Positions 17,391 through 26,457 of a DNA stretch of 64,000 bases are shown here, in pieces. The DNA comes from JACPPO01 sp965262505 (GTDB taxonomy: Bacteria; Acidobacteriota; Vicinamibacteria; Vicinamibacterales; UBA2999). The position numbers and the translations under genes are program-made. Position 1 is the first letter of the stretch, and the number at the start of each line of letters is the position of its first letter. Below the pieces are notes generated by a model. That model ran no database searches, was not told the DNA's origin, and was given only the letters and a program-made list of their open reading frames with translations. The DNA lies in the NCBI GenBank assembly GCA_965262505.1, contig CBDHFM010000030.1:744001-808000 (forward strand), given 5' to 3'.

Positions 17391-18101
17391 ATGCACACGG
17401 TCGCCAGCGTCATGGCTGCACTCAAGAAGAAGGGAAACCCGTTACGGATACGGGCGTTTGCGCCACATGGTGCGCCGGACAACCTCTTCGGTGTCAGCGT
17501 CGCTGATATGAAAGTCATCGCCAAAACGATCAAAGGTGAGCAGGCGTTAGCGTGCGCGCTGTACGCCACCGGTAATGGCGATGCCATGTATTTGGCGGGC
17601 ATGGTGGCCAATGGAACTCTGATGACGAAAAGGCAATTGGATGCATGGGCGAAGGCTGCGACATGGCCAATGATTTCGGAATATACGGTTCCCGGCGTTG
17701 CGACCGAGAGCACCCATGCCCATGCCCTGGCGACACAGTGGATCAACTCGAAGAAGGAATCCGTGGCTTCCTGCGGCTGGAACACGTATGCCGGAATCGT
17801 CACCGTGACACCGGACGACGAGTTGGACATGGCCGAAATCAAGTCACTGCTCACGAGAGTCGAGAAGGACATTGATGCTGCCCCCAACCGCGTGCGCTAT
17901 ACGATGAACGCACTTGTGATTGCCGTGGGCGGCTATGTGATGCGACTCCGCACCCAAGCCAAAGCCACAGCCAAGAGACTGGGAAAGGTCGAGGTGGATA
18001 TGCACGGCACTTCATGCAAAGTTCCGCTGGCGACCGAGTACATTGAAAAGATCGAAAAGACCGGAAGGGCTGGCAAAAAGCGCAAGACAATCAAATGCTA
18101 G
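17391..18101 (+). CDS. AlkD-like DNA alkylation repair protein
   Basis: A 236-residue all-helical protein of the DNA-alkylation-repair (HEAT-like AlkD) family. Segments seen are FGVSVADMKVIAKTIKG, YLAGMVANGTLMTKRQLDAWAKAATWPMIS, and NALVIAVGGYVM. The C terminus is Lys-rich (GRAGKKRKTIKC). AlkD-type proteins recognise alkylated bases without base flipping. The start is set by the GGGGAG site before the ATG at 17391. It has no neighbour partners. Confidence 0.85.
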   Translation: MHTVASVMAALKKKGNPLRIRAFAPHGAPDNLFGVSVADMKVIAKTIKGEQALACALYATGNGDAMYLAGMVANGTLMTKRQLDAWAKAATWPMISEYTVPGVATESTHAHALATQWINSKKESVASCGWNTYAGIVTVTPDDELDMAEIKSLLTRVEKDIDAAPNRVRYTMNALVIAVGGYVMRLRTQAKATAKRLGKVEVDMHGTSCKVPLATEYIEKIEKTGRAGKKRKTIKC

Positions 18102-18354
18102 GAGGCGCGGTTGACCCGACGGTAGAGGACACCGAACGCTATCTGAGCCGCGGACGCTACGCGCCTGGGCGCCTCGAATCCCCTGCAGGAGGTGGCCCCG
18201 TTCCCGAGTTGTCGGAATGAATGTGGACCGGGATTTCGCGCAGGATACACAGGTAATCAGGACATCGATGACGTCAGTCGAGAAGAGCTCCCGCCGAATC
18301 TGGAGTGTCAGGCTCTCGCGGGTGAACTCATCCAGGACGCTGGTTTCCGTCGCG
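18102..18354. other. Intergenic region, nothing recognised
   Basis: Convergent spacer between the AlkD-like gene and the two-gene minus operon. No terminator hairpin followed by T-run and no ORF worth calling. Confidence 0.4.
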
Positions 18355-19170
18355 TCAGCCGCGCCGCGTGATGGCCCCAGGTCTTCCCGTCATGTGTTTG
18401 CGGATGGTGTCCGCGTGGCAGCCAGCCGCCACCGCCTGCTTGGCAATCTGTCGGGCGTACCACATGTCGGACATCCGCGGGCGCCGCTGCTTCAGCGCGC
18501 GGTAGGCCTGTTGCCAGCGTGCGTACCGCGCCTGCGAGTCGAGCGTGCGGGCCTCGCGCCGCGTCGTGCTCGGCGTATAGCGCGGGTCGGCGGTCGTCGC
18601 CGCATCGACGAGGTGGCGAATGGCGGCGGTGTCCAGGACGTAGGCGCCGCGATCAAAGTCGATCAGGTCCGCCAGGGCCACCGCCGTGTCCGCGACGACC
18701 AGCGTCACGTCCCCGTGCGTGCGGAGGCTCAGCATCTGGTGCCGCGTGTCACCGGCGGCGAGCCCGAGGGGTCGCGTCCTCGAATCATCGGCCCGGTGCC
18801 GGCTCCGGCGCAGGCCCACCTGCTCGACGACAAACCGGGCGAGCGCCTCCCCGTCACATTTCCATTGGTCCACGTGGGCCGTGGTGAGCGCGACCCGGTT
18901 GATGTCGCTGCGTTTGTCACAGACGATGAATCGCGCCGCCGCGCGCGACCCGGCGGGGATCGTCTGCACCGGCATGACGCAGTCGGCTTCGCAGCCGGGA
19001 CAGACCACCGTCGTGGCGGGCCGCGCCCGGACCAGGAGCCGGTGCGCCGTGAGGGCCGCGACGGCCTCGGCCGGCCACTGGCGGACGTCGGTCTCGCTGA
19101 TCCGCACCGCCGCGCCGTCTCGCGCCCCGACCCGCGCCACGAGGTCGAGCAGGGCCTCCCGCGGCGTCAT
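18355..19170 (-). CDS. Uncharacterised protein with Cys cluster and C-terminal HTH-like helices
   Basis: A 271-residue protein whose ATG (19170) overlaps the stop of the upstream gene as ATGA, so the two are translationally coupled. Residues about 55-90 hold VVCPGCEADCVMPV ... FIVCDKRSD, a possible metal site. The middle contains TLVVADTAVALADLIDFDRGAYVLD. The basic C terminus (ARWQQAYRALKQRRPRMS, then WYARQIAKQ and CHADTIRKHM) looks like a helix-turn-helix. I do not recognise a characterised family. DNA binding is an inference from the C terminus. Confidence 0.65.
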   Translation of the reverse strand: MTPREALLDLVARVGARDGAAVRISETDVRQWPAEAVAALTAHRLLVRARPATTVVCPGCEADCVMPVQTIPAGSRAAARFIVCDKRSDINRVALTTAHVDQWKCDGEALARFVVEQVGLRRSRHRADDSRTRPLGLAAGDTRHQMLSLRTHGDVTLVVADTAVALADLIDFDRGAYVLDTAAIRHLVDAATTADPRYTPSTTRREARTLDSQARYARWQQAYRALKQRRPRMSDMWYARQIAKQAVAAGCHADTIRKHMTGRPGAITRRG

Positions 19171-20375
19171 CCCGCGGGCGGCCCCGCCTCGGCAGGCGCC
19201 GTTGGCTCGATTCCGGAGGCGTGCAGCATGGCGCGCAGCGTCAGGCCGAGGTCGTCGTACGGCAGGGAGCACGCGTTGGGACGGGTGAGGCGAATCGTCA
19301 CGCGCTGTGGCGGCTGGGTGATGTTCGTAATCACCGACGCCACCAGCTCGACCTGGGTGACGCGGTAGAGGTGGAAGCGTCCCGTCGGGTCCAGCCGCGC
19401 GATCAGGTCGGCGATCGCCGTGGGGTGGCCGATCGTATCGGCTTCGAGCGTGAGGCGGTCTCCCGTCGTCACGTGCGACGCGAGGCGCAACGTCGTCACC
19501 ACGACGTCCTGAATGCCGCTGCCACTGTCGTAGACAAACTCGAACCCCGGCTCCCGTAACGCATTCAGGTCGTAGACCCGGTCGTCGGTCGGATCGGGGG
19601 GGAGCGCAGGCTGCTTGAGGATGGTGGCCGCGAACAGGCCCTGCAGCGGTTCGACGGCCGTGCGCGCGCCGCGGATGTTCACGTCGAGCGTGCCGTCCGC
19701 TTGCGAATAGACGTAGATGACCTCGAAGGCCGGGTGGTGCGGTCGCTGCCCGAACTGGCCGTCCACCCATTCGACACGCTGCTGCGCGTAGTCCTCGGGG
19801 TAGGCGAAGAAATAGTCCAGCGTGCCCCGGCGGACCGGTTCCACGACGCAGTGCGTGCCCCGGCCCTCGGTCTGGCGGAAGTACGTGCTGAGGCCGGCGG
19901 CGAGGGCCTCGAGACTCGCCTCGTCCACCGCCGCGGGCACGTGCGGCAGATGGGTGCGCTTGCGCCAGGCGGGCAACGCCTCCGCGTGAAAGAAGCGCGC
20001 GGCGCGCCGCCAGCAGGCGGGATGGTCGAGGAAGGTCGTCATCGCGCGCGCGCCATGATGCGCCAGCGCGGCGAGTTGCTCGACGAAGGCCGCGTGCGCC
20101 GCCGGGTCGGTCGCAAAGGACCACGCCGCGTCGTCGAGGATCGCGCGGCAGCCTTTCTCGCCACTCAGCGCCGCGATGTCCTGGAACGCGGCGTCCATCG
20201 CGTGGCGCTGGGGGGCGTCCAGCATCAGCCAGGCCGCCCACAACGCGTCGGGCTGGGGCTCCGGCATTGCGGCAATGTCGAGATCAGCGAAGACGCCGCG
20301 GGCGTGGAAATAGCGGGCCAGCAGCGGGTTCGGCATCTGCCGGAAGAAGTCGCGGGTGGCGTAGTGGCGCGCCAT
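19167..20375 (-). CDS. Uncharacterised 402-residue protein, partner of the 18355 gene
   Basis: First gene of a two-gene operon. It begins MARHYATRDFFRQMPNPLLA, has a helical N-terminal half rich in Ala/His (LAALAHHGARAMTTFLDH), then a beta-rich half (FEVIYVYSQADGTLDVNIRG, PGFEFVYDSGSGIQDVVV, QRVTIRLTRPNACSLPYDD). No signal peptide or transmembrane segment. No catalytic motif recognised. The fixed overlap with the Cys/HTH protein suggests they act together. The operon lies in an IS-rich accessory stretch. Confidence 0.65.
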   Translation of the reverse strand: MARHYATRDFFRQMPNPLLARYFHARGVFADLDIAAMPEPQPDALWAAWLMLDAPQRHAMDAAFQDIAALSGEKGCRAILDDAAWSFATDPAAHAAFVEQLAALAHHGARAMTTFLDHPACWRRAARFFHAEALPAWRKRTHLPHVPAAVDEASLEALAAGLSTYFRQTEGRGTHCVVEPVRRGTLDYFFAYPEDYAQQRVEWVDGQFGQRPHHPAFEVIYVYSQADGTLDVNIRGARTAVEPLQGLFAATILKQPALPPDPTDDRVYDLNALREPGFEFVYDSGSGIQDVVVTTLRLASHVTTGDRLTLEADTIGHPTAIADLIARLDPTGRFHLYRVTQVELVASVITNITQPPQRVTIRLTRPNACSLPYDDLGLTLRAMLHASGIEPTAPAEAGPPAG

Positions 20376-20498
20376 GGACCCTCTGCGCGCCCTACCCGGG
20401 CCTCCCGGCGCATCGACGGGCGCCGCAGGCCGCCGTGATCGGGCGCGCGTCGGGTGCCCGCACGGTTGACGGTGCCTGGCCGCGCGATCGCGCCGCCG

Positions 20499-20891
20499 CT
20501 ACCAGCCCACCGAGGCCCGGGCGCGCACCCCGTTGTCCGCGCCGTCGACCATCGGACGCTCCCGGCGCTGCGCATCGACGCCCAGCTCGAACGCCCTGCC
20601 CTCGCCGCTGCGCGCGCCGAGGCGGTAGCCCAGCCGGTAGTCCCGTCCGTGTTCGGACGTCCCGACGCCGAACGTGGGCGTCCCCACGAAGCGGCTCCCA
20701 ACCGGCAGCCCGTAGCCGACCTCGCCATCGAAGTAGAGGCCCGTTACCGACGAGGCCACCTGCCCGCCGGCGACGCCGGCGTACTCGCCCAGACCCCGGC
20801 TGTGCGACAGCGACAACCCCGCCACGACCGGCCCCTTCGCGTAGTCCGCCCCGAACTCGGTTGTCCAGCGGCCTTGGTGCGTACGCAGCGA
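20499..20891 (-). pseudogene. C-terminal beta-barrel (autotransporter-like) remnant
   Basis: The frame QGRWTTEFGADYAKGPV, then alternating strands (VTGLYFDGEVGYGLPVGSRF, YRLGYRLGAR, AFELGVDAQRRE), ends in the aromatic RARASVGW, typical of outer-membrane barrels recognised by the BAM complex. An in-frame stop lies just upstream at about 20893, so only the last strands survive. Confidence 0.6.
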
Positions 20892-21005
20892 TCACACGCA
20901 CCCCCCGATGCCGCTACGAGTCGCGCCACGGCGGCTTGGTAGCGGCCGCCAACGTAAACGGCGCCGGGATGCGCAGGACCACGGCGGTTCTCGCAAGCAG
21001 CCGCG

Positions 21006-21288
21006 TCACTGCATCGCACGGACTGAGCCTCCGTCTCGCGACCGCAACACGCGTCTCCCCATCCCGAGCAGCCCCAGCGCCAAGAGCAGTTGCCCGAGCA
21101 GCGGGAGCGCCGGCACCGGTTCCGGCTCCGGCGGTTCGGTGCTGCCCGTGCCCGAGGGCGACCAGTCGCTCGGCGTCTCCCCGTTGAGCGCCCGCACCTG
21201 CACCTGATACGCCGTGCCCGCCATCAGGTCCGTGATCGCCGTGCTCAGGCCGGCGACGGCCTGCGGGCCCTCGGTGAAGGGCCCGCTA
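21006..21288 (-). pseudogene. C-terminal remnant of fibronectin-III surface protein with VPALPL signal
   Basis: After the IS630 junction the frame reads an FnIII end (TAITDLMAGTAYQVQVRALN), a TEPPEPEP linker, VPALPL, a 17-residue membrane stretch and RRVLRSR. The tail has the same plan as those at 61125 and 63143. The N-terminal part is lost. Confidence 0.65.
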
Positions 21289-21363
21289 AAGCGCTTTTCA
21301 AATAGGCCTTGTACTACCTGGGGCGGTCGTGGTACTTCTGCGCGCACCGATGCAGGAGGCCCG

Positions 21364-21726
21364 ATGCGTGCCTATTCGATGGATCTGCGAGAGCGGGCGC
21401 TCCTCGACAGCGATGCCGGGATGACGGCGGCCGAGGTGGCGGCGAAGTACCGCGTGAGCGGGTCGTGGGTGCGGCTACTGAAACAGCGGCGGCGCGACAC
21501 GGGCGAGGTGGCGCCTCGCGTCCAGCGACATGGACGGCGCGGCATGCTTGAGCCGCACCTACACACCTTGGCCGCGCTGATTGCGGCGCACCCGGATCGC
21601 ACGCTGGCTGAGCTGAAGGACGCCCTCGCCACGCCCGCGAGTGTGCCGACGGTCTGGCGCGCCGTGCGGGCCCTCGGCCTGACCGTTAAAAAACACGGTC
21701 CGCCCGTCCGAACACGCTCGGCCTGA
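21364..21726 (+). CDS. IS630 OrfA (HTH part), copy A
   Basis: 120 residues, MRAYSMDLRERALLDSD then the helix-turn-helix AAEVAAKYRVSGSWVRLLKQ and a second winged region. An A6 run near 21686 is a likely frameshift site joining it to OrfB. Confidence 0.85.
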   Translation: MRAYSMDLRERALLDSDAGMTAAEVAAKYRVSGSWVRLLKQRRRDTGEVAPRVQRHGRRGMLEPHLHTLAALIAAHPDRTLAELKDALATPASVPTVWRAVRALGLTVKKHGPPVRTRSA

Positions 21727-21787
21727 CGTCGCGGCCGCGCGGGTCGCGTGGCACGCGGCGGCGCCGACCTGGGATGTCGCCCACCTC

Positions 21788-22303
21788 GTGTTTCTGGACG
21801 AAACCGGCAGCACCACCAATCTGCTTCGGCGGTACGGCCGGGCACCGCGCGGCGCGCGCGTCCACGACCACGCCCCCTGCGGGCGCTGGCAGACCAGCAC
21901 GTTGCTCGCCGCGTTGCGGGTCACGGGGCTGACCGCACCGGGGGTCTTCGACGGCGCGATCGATGGCGAGAGCTTCCGCGCCTACATCGAACAGATCCTG
22001 GTGCCGACCCTGCAGCCCGGCGACATCGTCATTGCCGACAATCTCGGGGCCCACAAGGTCGCCGGCATCCAACGCGCCATCCAGGCCGCCGGGGCCACCC
22101 TCTGGTACTTGCCACCCTACAGCCCGGACCTCAATCCCATCGAGCTCTGCTTCGCGAAGCTCAAGGCCCTCGTTCGCACCGCTCGCTGTCGCAGCACCGA
22201 GACGCTCTGGCCGTTCCTCGGCGAGTGCTTGGCGCACTTCAGCCCTGACGAATGCCGCAACTATGTTCGGCACTGCGGGTACGCGGCCGCCACACGGTCA
22301 TGA
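21788..22303 (+). CDS. IS630 OrfB (DDE part), copy A
   Basis: 171 residues with VFLDETG-type first Asp, IVIADNLGAHK second Asp and PDLNPIELCFAKLK with Glu. It is probably expressed by frameshift from OrfA; the frame is open upstream to about 21690. Confidence 0.88.
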   Translation: MFLDETGSTTNLLRRYGRAPRGARVHDHAPCGRWQTSTLLAALRVTGLTAPGVFDGAIDGESFRAYIEQILVPTLQPGDIVIADNLGAHKVAGIQRAIQAAGATLWYLPPYSPDLNPIELCFAKLKALVRTARCRSTETLWPFLGECLAHFSPDECRNYVRHCGYAAATRS

Positions 22304-22314
22304 AAAGCGCTTTA

Positions 22315-22468
22315 GCTGCGTCGCGTCAAAAGGATCCAGCGTTTCATCAACGAGGATCGGATCGCCGTATCGTGACGGCGTGGCACCCGCGAGCACATAG
22401 AGCCACCGCGGTGTAATGACAGCCGTCCCAAAGGACACATGACTCGGGTTGACGAGGAACACACGCAT
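22315..22468 (-). pseudogene. N-terminal fragment of a B12-binding radical SAM-type protein
   Basis: A GGAGGC ribosome site precedes the ATG at 22468. The 51 residues MRVFLVNPSHVSFG ... PRWLYVLAGATP ... PILVDETLDPFD match the opening of cobalamin-binding radical SAM proteins. The gene is cut by the IS630 copy, so the B12 motif and CxxxCxxC cluster are missing. Confidence 0.6.
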
Positions 22469-22506
22469 GACACAGCCTCCCCTGAGCGTAGAACAGAAGA
22501 CGGGTG

Positions 22507-22772
22507 TCACTTGCCAGCGCGATAGGCGTTGCGCTCTTCTCTGGCGAGGTCGTAGATGTCGGCCGGCACCATTCCGCCGCGGAGCGACTGGCTGAGCGAG
22601 TCGGCCACGACCGTCCACCCCGCTCCCTCGGGTTCGTGGACCGTCAGGCCGCGCTTCTGCATTTCGCCGATCGAGACATCGTCCTGATCGGGGATCCCTT
22701 TGCCGTCGTCCAGGGCAACATCGTATCCCCCTGTTTTCTGTCCCTCCTCCTTAAGAGACGGAAACACGGGCA
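22507..22772 (-). pseudogene. Uncharacterised C-terminal gene fragment
   Basis: 88 codons, cut at the IS3 end at 22773. Segments GGYDVALDDGKGIPDQDDVS, MQKRGLTVHEPEGAGWTVV, VPADIYDLAREERNAYRAGK. Looks like the tail of a real protein. Family not assigned. Confidence 0.45.
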
Positions 22773-22951
22773 TGGGCCTGATCCGATTCGGTGGACGGTT
22801 TAGCTACGCTGTTTGAGTCTCCGTTGTTCTTTCGTTCGTTCACAACAACGATGATGGGTGGGGGCGCTGTGGGAATCTCGCGTTCTGTGCGAGATTTCCA
22901 AATCCCTGTGGGCGCGTTCTGTGCGTCCGCAGGGATGGCAGCGTCCATGCC

Positions 22952-23842
22952 CTACGCCGCCTGCCGTTCGAAGGCGGCCGGACTGATCTGGCCGAGCGTC
23001 GAGTGGCGACGTCGCTGGTGATAGAACACGTCGATGTGATCGAACAACTCCATCGTCGCGTCGCCGTGACTGTCGACGTGTTCGCCGCGCTCGCTCTTGA
23101 CGGTCGAGAAGAAGCTCTCCATGACGGCATTGTCCCAGCAGTTGCCACGTCGGCTCATGCTGCAGACGATGCCACGCGCCTCGAGGAGGTCCTGAGAATC
23201 CTCGCTTGCGTACGTACAACCCTGATCGGAATGATGGAGGAGGCCGATGTCCGGGCACCGGCGCTTGAGCGCCATCTCCAAGGCCTTGATGGTCACGTGC
23301 CGGTCGTTCACCGCGCTGACGGCCCACCTCACGATGAACCGCGAGCACAGATCCAAGACCGCCGCGAGGTACAGGTTGCCGCTGCTGCCGATGACGAACT
23401 CGGTCGTGTCGCCGACCCACCGCTGATTCGGGGCGTCCGCCTCGAACTGGCGGTCGAGCAGATTCGCCGCGACCGGCTGGTCGTGATCGCTCATGGTGGT
23501 TACGTTGTCACGCTTCCGGGCCCGTGCGACCAGGCCTTCTTCCTGCATCAGCCGGACGACCCGTTTGCGACTCACCTGCTCGTCCTGCTCGATCAGGTCT
23601 TCGTGAATGCGCGGGCTGCCATCGCGCTGTTTGCTCGCGTCAACGGACGCTTGGACGAGGACCTTCACCCGCCGGTCGTCTCGTGATCGTGCCGATTCCG
23701 GGCGTCGTTGCCACGCGTAGAACCCGCTGCGTGTGACCGCGAGACACCGGCACAGAATGATGACGGTGTGCCTGGCCTTCTCCACGGCAATGAACCGAAA
23801 TCTTCCCGGCGCTGCTTCGCGAAGAAGGCCGTCGCTTTTTTT
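22952..23842 (-). CDS. IS3 OrfB (DDE transposase)
   Basis: Integrase-core protein with HTIILCRCLAVTRSGFYAWQ-like N-terminal motif, WVGDTTEF, HHSDQGCTYAS and NAVMESFFSTVK. It has no obvious start of its own. It is read by -1 frameshifting at the A7 run (T7 on the plus strand, 23836-23842) near the end of OrfA. Confidence 0.9.
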   Translation of the reverse strand, partial: KKSDGLLREAAPGRFRFIAVEKARHTVIILCRCLAVTRSGFYAWQRRPESARSRDDRRVKVLVQASVDASKQRDGSPRIHEDLIEQDEQVSRKRVVRLMQEEGLVARARKRDNVTTMSDHDQPVAANLLDRQFEADAPNQRWVGDTTEFVIGSSGNLYLAAVLDLCSRFIVRWAVSAVNDRHVTIKALEMALKRRCPDIGLLHHSDQGCTYASEDSQDLLEARGIVCSMSRRGNCWDNAVMESFFSTVKSERGEHVDSHGDATMELFDHIDVFYHQRRRHSTLGQISPAAFERQAA

Positions 23843-24117
23843 AAGATGTCGCGCTCCTCGGCGAGGATGCGATTCTCCTTGCGCAGCCGAGCCAGCTCCT
23901 CCCGCTCGGCGGTCGTCAGACCGGTACGGCCCCCGCTGCGGTCGGCGCGCGCCCGCTCGACCCATTGCCGCAAGGCCGATTCGGTAAGATCCAACTCGCG
24001 GGCGACGGCGCCGACCGTCTTCCCCTCTTCCAACACCAGCCGGACCGCCCCAGCCCGGAACTCGTCACTGAATTGCCGGCGTGACCGCCGACGTGTGGTT
24101 GCTGCCATTCGGGACAT
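23665..24117 (-). CDS. IS3 OrfA
   Basis: Begins MSRMAATTRRRSRRQFSDEF at the ATG after AGGTGGAG. Contains an HTH (LVLEEGKTVGAVARELDLTE) and a leucine-zipper-like helix (AEREELARLRKENRILAEER) before DILKKATAFFAK. Confidence 0.88.
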   Translation of the reverse strand: MSRMAATTRRRSRRQFSDEFRAGAVRLVLEEGKTVGAVARELDLTESALRQWVERARADRSGGRTGLTTAEREELARLRKENRILAEERDILKKATAFFAKQRREDFGSLPWRRPGTPSSFCAGVSRSHAAGSTRGNDARNRHDHETTGG

Positions 24118-24162
24118 CGTCTCCACCTTTCGGAACGTGTCCACGAGATCGGATCAAGCCCA

Positions 24163-24386
24163 GCCCGCCACGGATCGTGGCTCGCTTGAACACCACAGCT
24201 GCCGGCCGAGCGGCGTGGCCGGGAGCCTGCCGCCTCTCAGCGGAACTCAGGGACGGGCTGAAGATCTGGTTCCGGCGTCAGGGTAAAGAGTTCGATACGG
24301 AGAGTGGCGGTGTCCGGCCGATCCGGCGGTCACCGAAGCGTTCGAATCTCAACGCCGATGCAGAGCGGTTCGTCCGGTCAATCTGA
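24163..24386 (+). mobile_element. Transposase C-terminal scrap (integrase core)
   Basis: A frame ending SGGVRPIRRSPKRSNLNADA, ERFVRSI and a stop matches the end of rve-type transposases (PPRSPNLNAYAERFVRS in intact members). It abuts the IS3 end at 24162. No ends of its own are visible. Confidence 0.5.
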
Positions 24387-24519
24387 GGCGGCCCATCGCG
24401 TTGCCCCGCTCGACGAGGGTCACGTGAGAGCGGGAACGCGAGTCCGAGTATTGCGGTGAGGCCAACACCGCTTGCAGACATGCACGTGACATGGTTCACT
24501 GTACATTTAAAGGTGCAGG

Positions 24520-24876
24520 GTGGCCGACAAGCCGATGCCACAAAAGACCCAGCTAATCTTCTACCGTACGAGAGCGGGTCGCGAACCGGTGAGGGAGTGG
24601 CTGCAACGGCTGGATAAGGCCGAGCGTCAGGAGATAGGGAAGGATCTGCTACGGGCGCAATGGCGCTGGCCGGTAGGCATGCCGCTGTGCCGCCCGATGG
24701 GTGACGGCCTCTGGGAAATCCGGACGGACCTGCCGACGAAACGGACGGCGCGCGTGCTGCTGTGCCTCTACCGCCAGCACTTGGTGGTGCTGCACGGGTT
24801 CATCAAGAAAACGCGGGCAATGCCAGATTCGGATCTGGCAACGGCGCGAACACGTCAGAAGGAGTTGGAACGATGA
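24520..24876 (+). CDS. HigB/Gp49-like toxin (RelE superfamily)
   Basis: 118 residues from a GTG at 24520 (an ATG at 24535 is an alternative). Pattern of the phage-derived Gp49/HigB family: LIFYRTRAGREPVREWLQRL, GKDLLRAQWRWPVGMPLCRPMGDGLWEIR, RVLLCLYRQHLVVLHGFIKK and a Lys/Arg-rich tail. These toxins cleave mRNA at the ribosome. The stop overlaps the antitoxin start (ATGA), the toxin-first order usual for this group. Confidence 0.9.
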   Translation: MADKPMPQKTQLIFYRTRAGREPVREWLQRLDKAERQEIGKDLLRAQWRWPVGMPLCRPMGDGLWEIRTDLPTKRTARVLLCLYRQHLVVLHGFIKKTRAMPDSDLATARTRQKELER

Positions 24877-25151
24877 GCAAGACGCATATGGGATCGAGCA
24901 TCGATGCCTTCCTCAAGAAGGAAGGCATCTTCGAGGAAACGCAGGCGCAGGCGATCAAGGAGGTCGTCGCGTGGCAGCTCGCGGAGGCCATGAAGCAGCA
25001 GAACATCTCCAAGAACAAGATGGCGACGCTGCTGAAGACGAGCCGCACCCAGGTGGACCGGCTGCTCGACCCGAAAAACGACATCACGCTCGGCAGCCTG
25101 CAACGGGCCGCCGCAATGGTCGGGCGCCGCGTGAACGTCGAATTGGTGTAG
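24873..25151 (+). CDS. XRE-family antitoxin
   Basis: 92 residues. Helix-turn-helix at about 45-75 (NISKNKMATLLKTSRTQVDR, then LLDPKNDITLGSLQRAA). The N-terminal half is a helical toxin-binding part. It would neutralise the upstream toxin and repress the operon. Start fixed by the 4-base overlap with the toxin gene and a GGAG site. Confidence 0.9.
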   Translation: MSKTHMGSSIDAFLKKEGIFEETQAQAIKEVVAWQLAEAMKQQNISKNKMATLLKTSRTQVDRLLDPKNDITLGSLQRAAAMVGRRVNVELV

Positions 25152-25259
25152 GGGCGTTGATGAATTATCTGAACGCCTTCTCACGTCTTACCATATTCAT
25201 AAGGTAGTCCGCCCAGTCCAGGCACGCGATCCGCGATGAAAGACAGCGAAGGATCAACC

Positions 25260-26288
25260 ATGGAAGAGCAAGGACTCAAGGCTCACGAGGCACGCGGCGT
25301 AACTTTCGTCCCCGCCTCGGGCAGCGTCATCGGAGGGGTGGCTAAGGACAAGTCCGGCCGGATCACGGAGGTGATGCAGGACATCCAACTCAGCATCGAC
25401 GGTGTGAGGATGCAATTGGCGGACAAAGCAGAGGGCGAGCGGTGGGCCGCGGCGGTTGCCGCCTTCGCGCGGTCCTGCTCGGTCTTCCTGCGCAAGACCG
25501 TCCTCGGCGACTTCGGCAGGCGCGAAACGCGGCTGCTCGACGATCGACTGCTCAACGAGCTCCGACTGCGGTTTCATCGGTTGCGCAAGATTCCCCGGGA
25601 CCAGCGGCGACGCATTCAGATCGGGTTCGGCATTAGTAGCGGGATGATGGCGGCCACGAAGCTCGACGACGAGACATTGGAACCGGAAAGAACCTATCTC
25701 CTCCGCGCCGGCCCACAGTCGCTGGAGGTGGCAATTGAGTGGCCGCTGCCCGGCGTGGCCGGTTGGTCGGGGGCGCCCAGCGACGAGCGCCCGTGGCTCG
25801 TATGCCCGGAGCAGCTATTCCGTGCGGATAGAGAGCCGGACATGAGCTGCGACGAGTGGCTGGACCAACAGGTGGTGCTGTTCGACCGCAGTGGGATTTC
25901 GCTCAGGGAGATCATCCGGACCGTGGTCAACTTCGAGGGTGCGCATTCGATCAACACGAGCCGGCTCTCCGTGATCGAGGGCGAGAAACCGTCCCCGGCG
26001 GCAGCGAAGCCGGCGCCACACATCCTGAACGCCGTAACCCTGTTTGGGATCCGTTACGCGCACCTGATCGTGATCGAATCCGCGATGTACCTCTACGATA
26101 CGCTGCTGGACCAAGATTCGATCGTGCGGCCCAAAGGTGAGATCTACTCTGTCAAGCTGGGCGTCGAATGCACCAGGGATCAGGCCGAATCCCCACAGCC
26201 CGACTGGATCCGGTTCCAGGGAACGATGATGATATCGTTTTCGAACGCGCCCACGGTGATCAGGCATGAGATCTGCGCGGTTAAGTGA
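25260..26288 (+). CDS. Uncharacterised 342-residue protein
   Basis: Start chosen at 25260 because AAGGA lies seven bases upstream; an ATG at 25236 lacks such a site. Soluble, no signal. Features: an N-terminal GVTFVPASGSVIGGVAKD, a basic helical stretch (LRLRFHRLRKIPRDQRRRIQ), several aspartate/glutamate segments, and a C-terminal half with HILNAVTLFGIRYAHLIVIE and DWIRFQGTMMISFSNAP. The family is not recognised. It follows the toxin-antitoxin pair, and IS scraps begin right after its stop. Confidence 0.6.
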   Translation: MEEQGLKAHEARGVTFVPASGSVIGGVAKDKSGRITEVMQDIQLSIDGVRMQLADKAEGERWAAAVAAFARSCSVFLRKTVLGDFGRRETRLLDDRLLNELRLRFHRLRKIPRDQRRRIQIGFGISSGMMAATKLDDETLEPERTYLLRAGPQSLEVAIEWPLPGVAGWSGAPSDERPWLVCPEQLFRADREPDMSCDEWLDQQVVLFDRSGISLREIIRTVVNFEGAHSINTSRLSVIEGEKPSPAAAKPAPHILNAVTLFGIRYAHLIVIESAMYLYDTLLDQDSIVRPKGEIYSVKLGVECTRDQAESPQPDWIRFQGTMMISFSNAPTVIRHEICAVK

Positions 26289-26335
26289 AACTGAGCGTAC
26301 TACCGGCCTCCAGCTCCGGCGAGTCGACGGGATGC

Positions 26336-26457
26336 CGCGGTGATCGCGGCACTGACCGACATCGTGGCACGGTGCCCGCAGTGGGGCTTCTGGAAGTGCT
26401 TCACCCACGTGCGGCTCCAGGGCCATCCCTGGAACCACACGCGCGTGCATCGCGTGG
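26336..26457 (+). mobile_element. IS3-family OrfB scrap
   Basis: ALTDIVARCPQWGFWKCFTH, then VRLQGHPWNHTRVHRV, matches the N-terminal HTH_21 part of IS3 OrfB (GFWKxxxxLRxxGHPWNHKRVxRVY). Cut by the IS6 left end at 26458. Confidence 0.6.

Larger units (their letters stand above)
21289..22312 (+). mobile_element. IS630-family element, copy A
   Basis: Ends AAGCGCTTTTCA at 21289 and reversed at 22312, flanked by TA on both sides (21287-21288, 22313-22314), the IS630 target. It is nearly identical to copy B at 53408-54430. The two flanks belong to different broken genes. Confidence 0.9.
22773..24162 (-). mobile_element. IS3-family element
   Basis: Terminal repeats TGGGCCTGATCCGATTCGG at 22773 and TGGGCTTGATCCGATCTCG read inward from 24162. 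Two frames overlap in the usual OrfA/OrfB arrangement. No clean target duplication. A truncated relative is at 39461. Confidence 0.88.

Noticed and set aside
22507..22772. TRAP-transporter binding-protein tail
   Set aside because: The resemblance was only impressionistic, so it is left unassigned.
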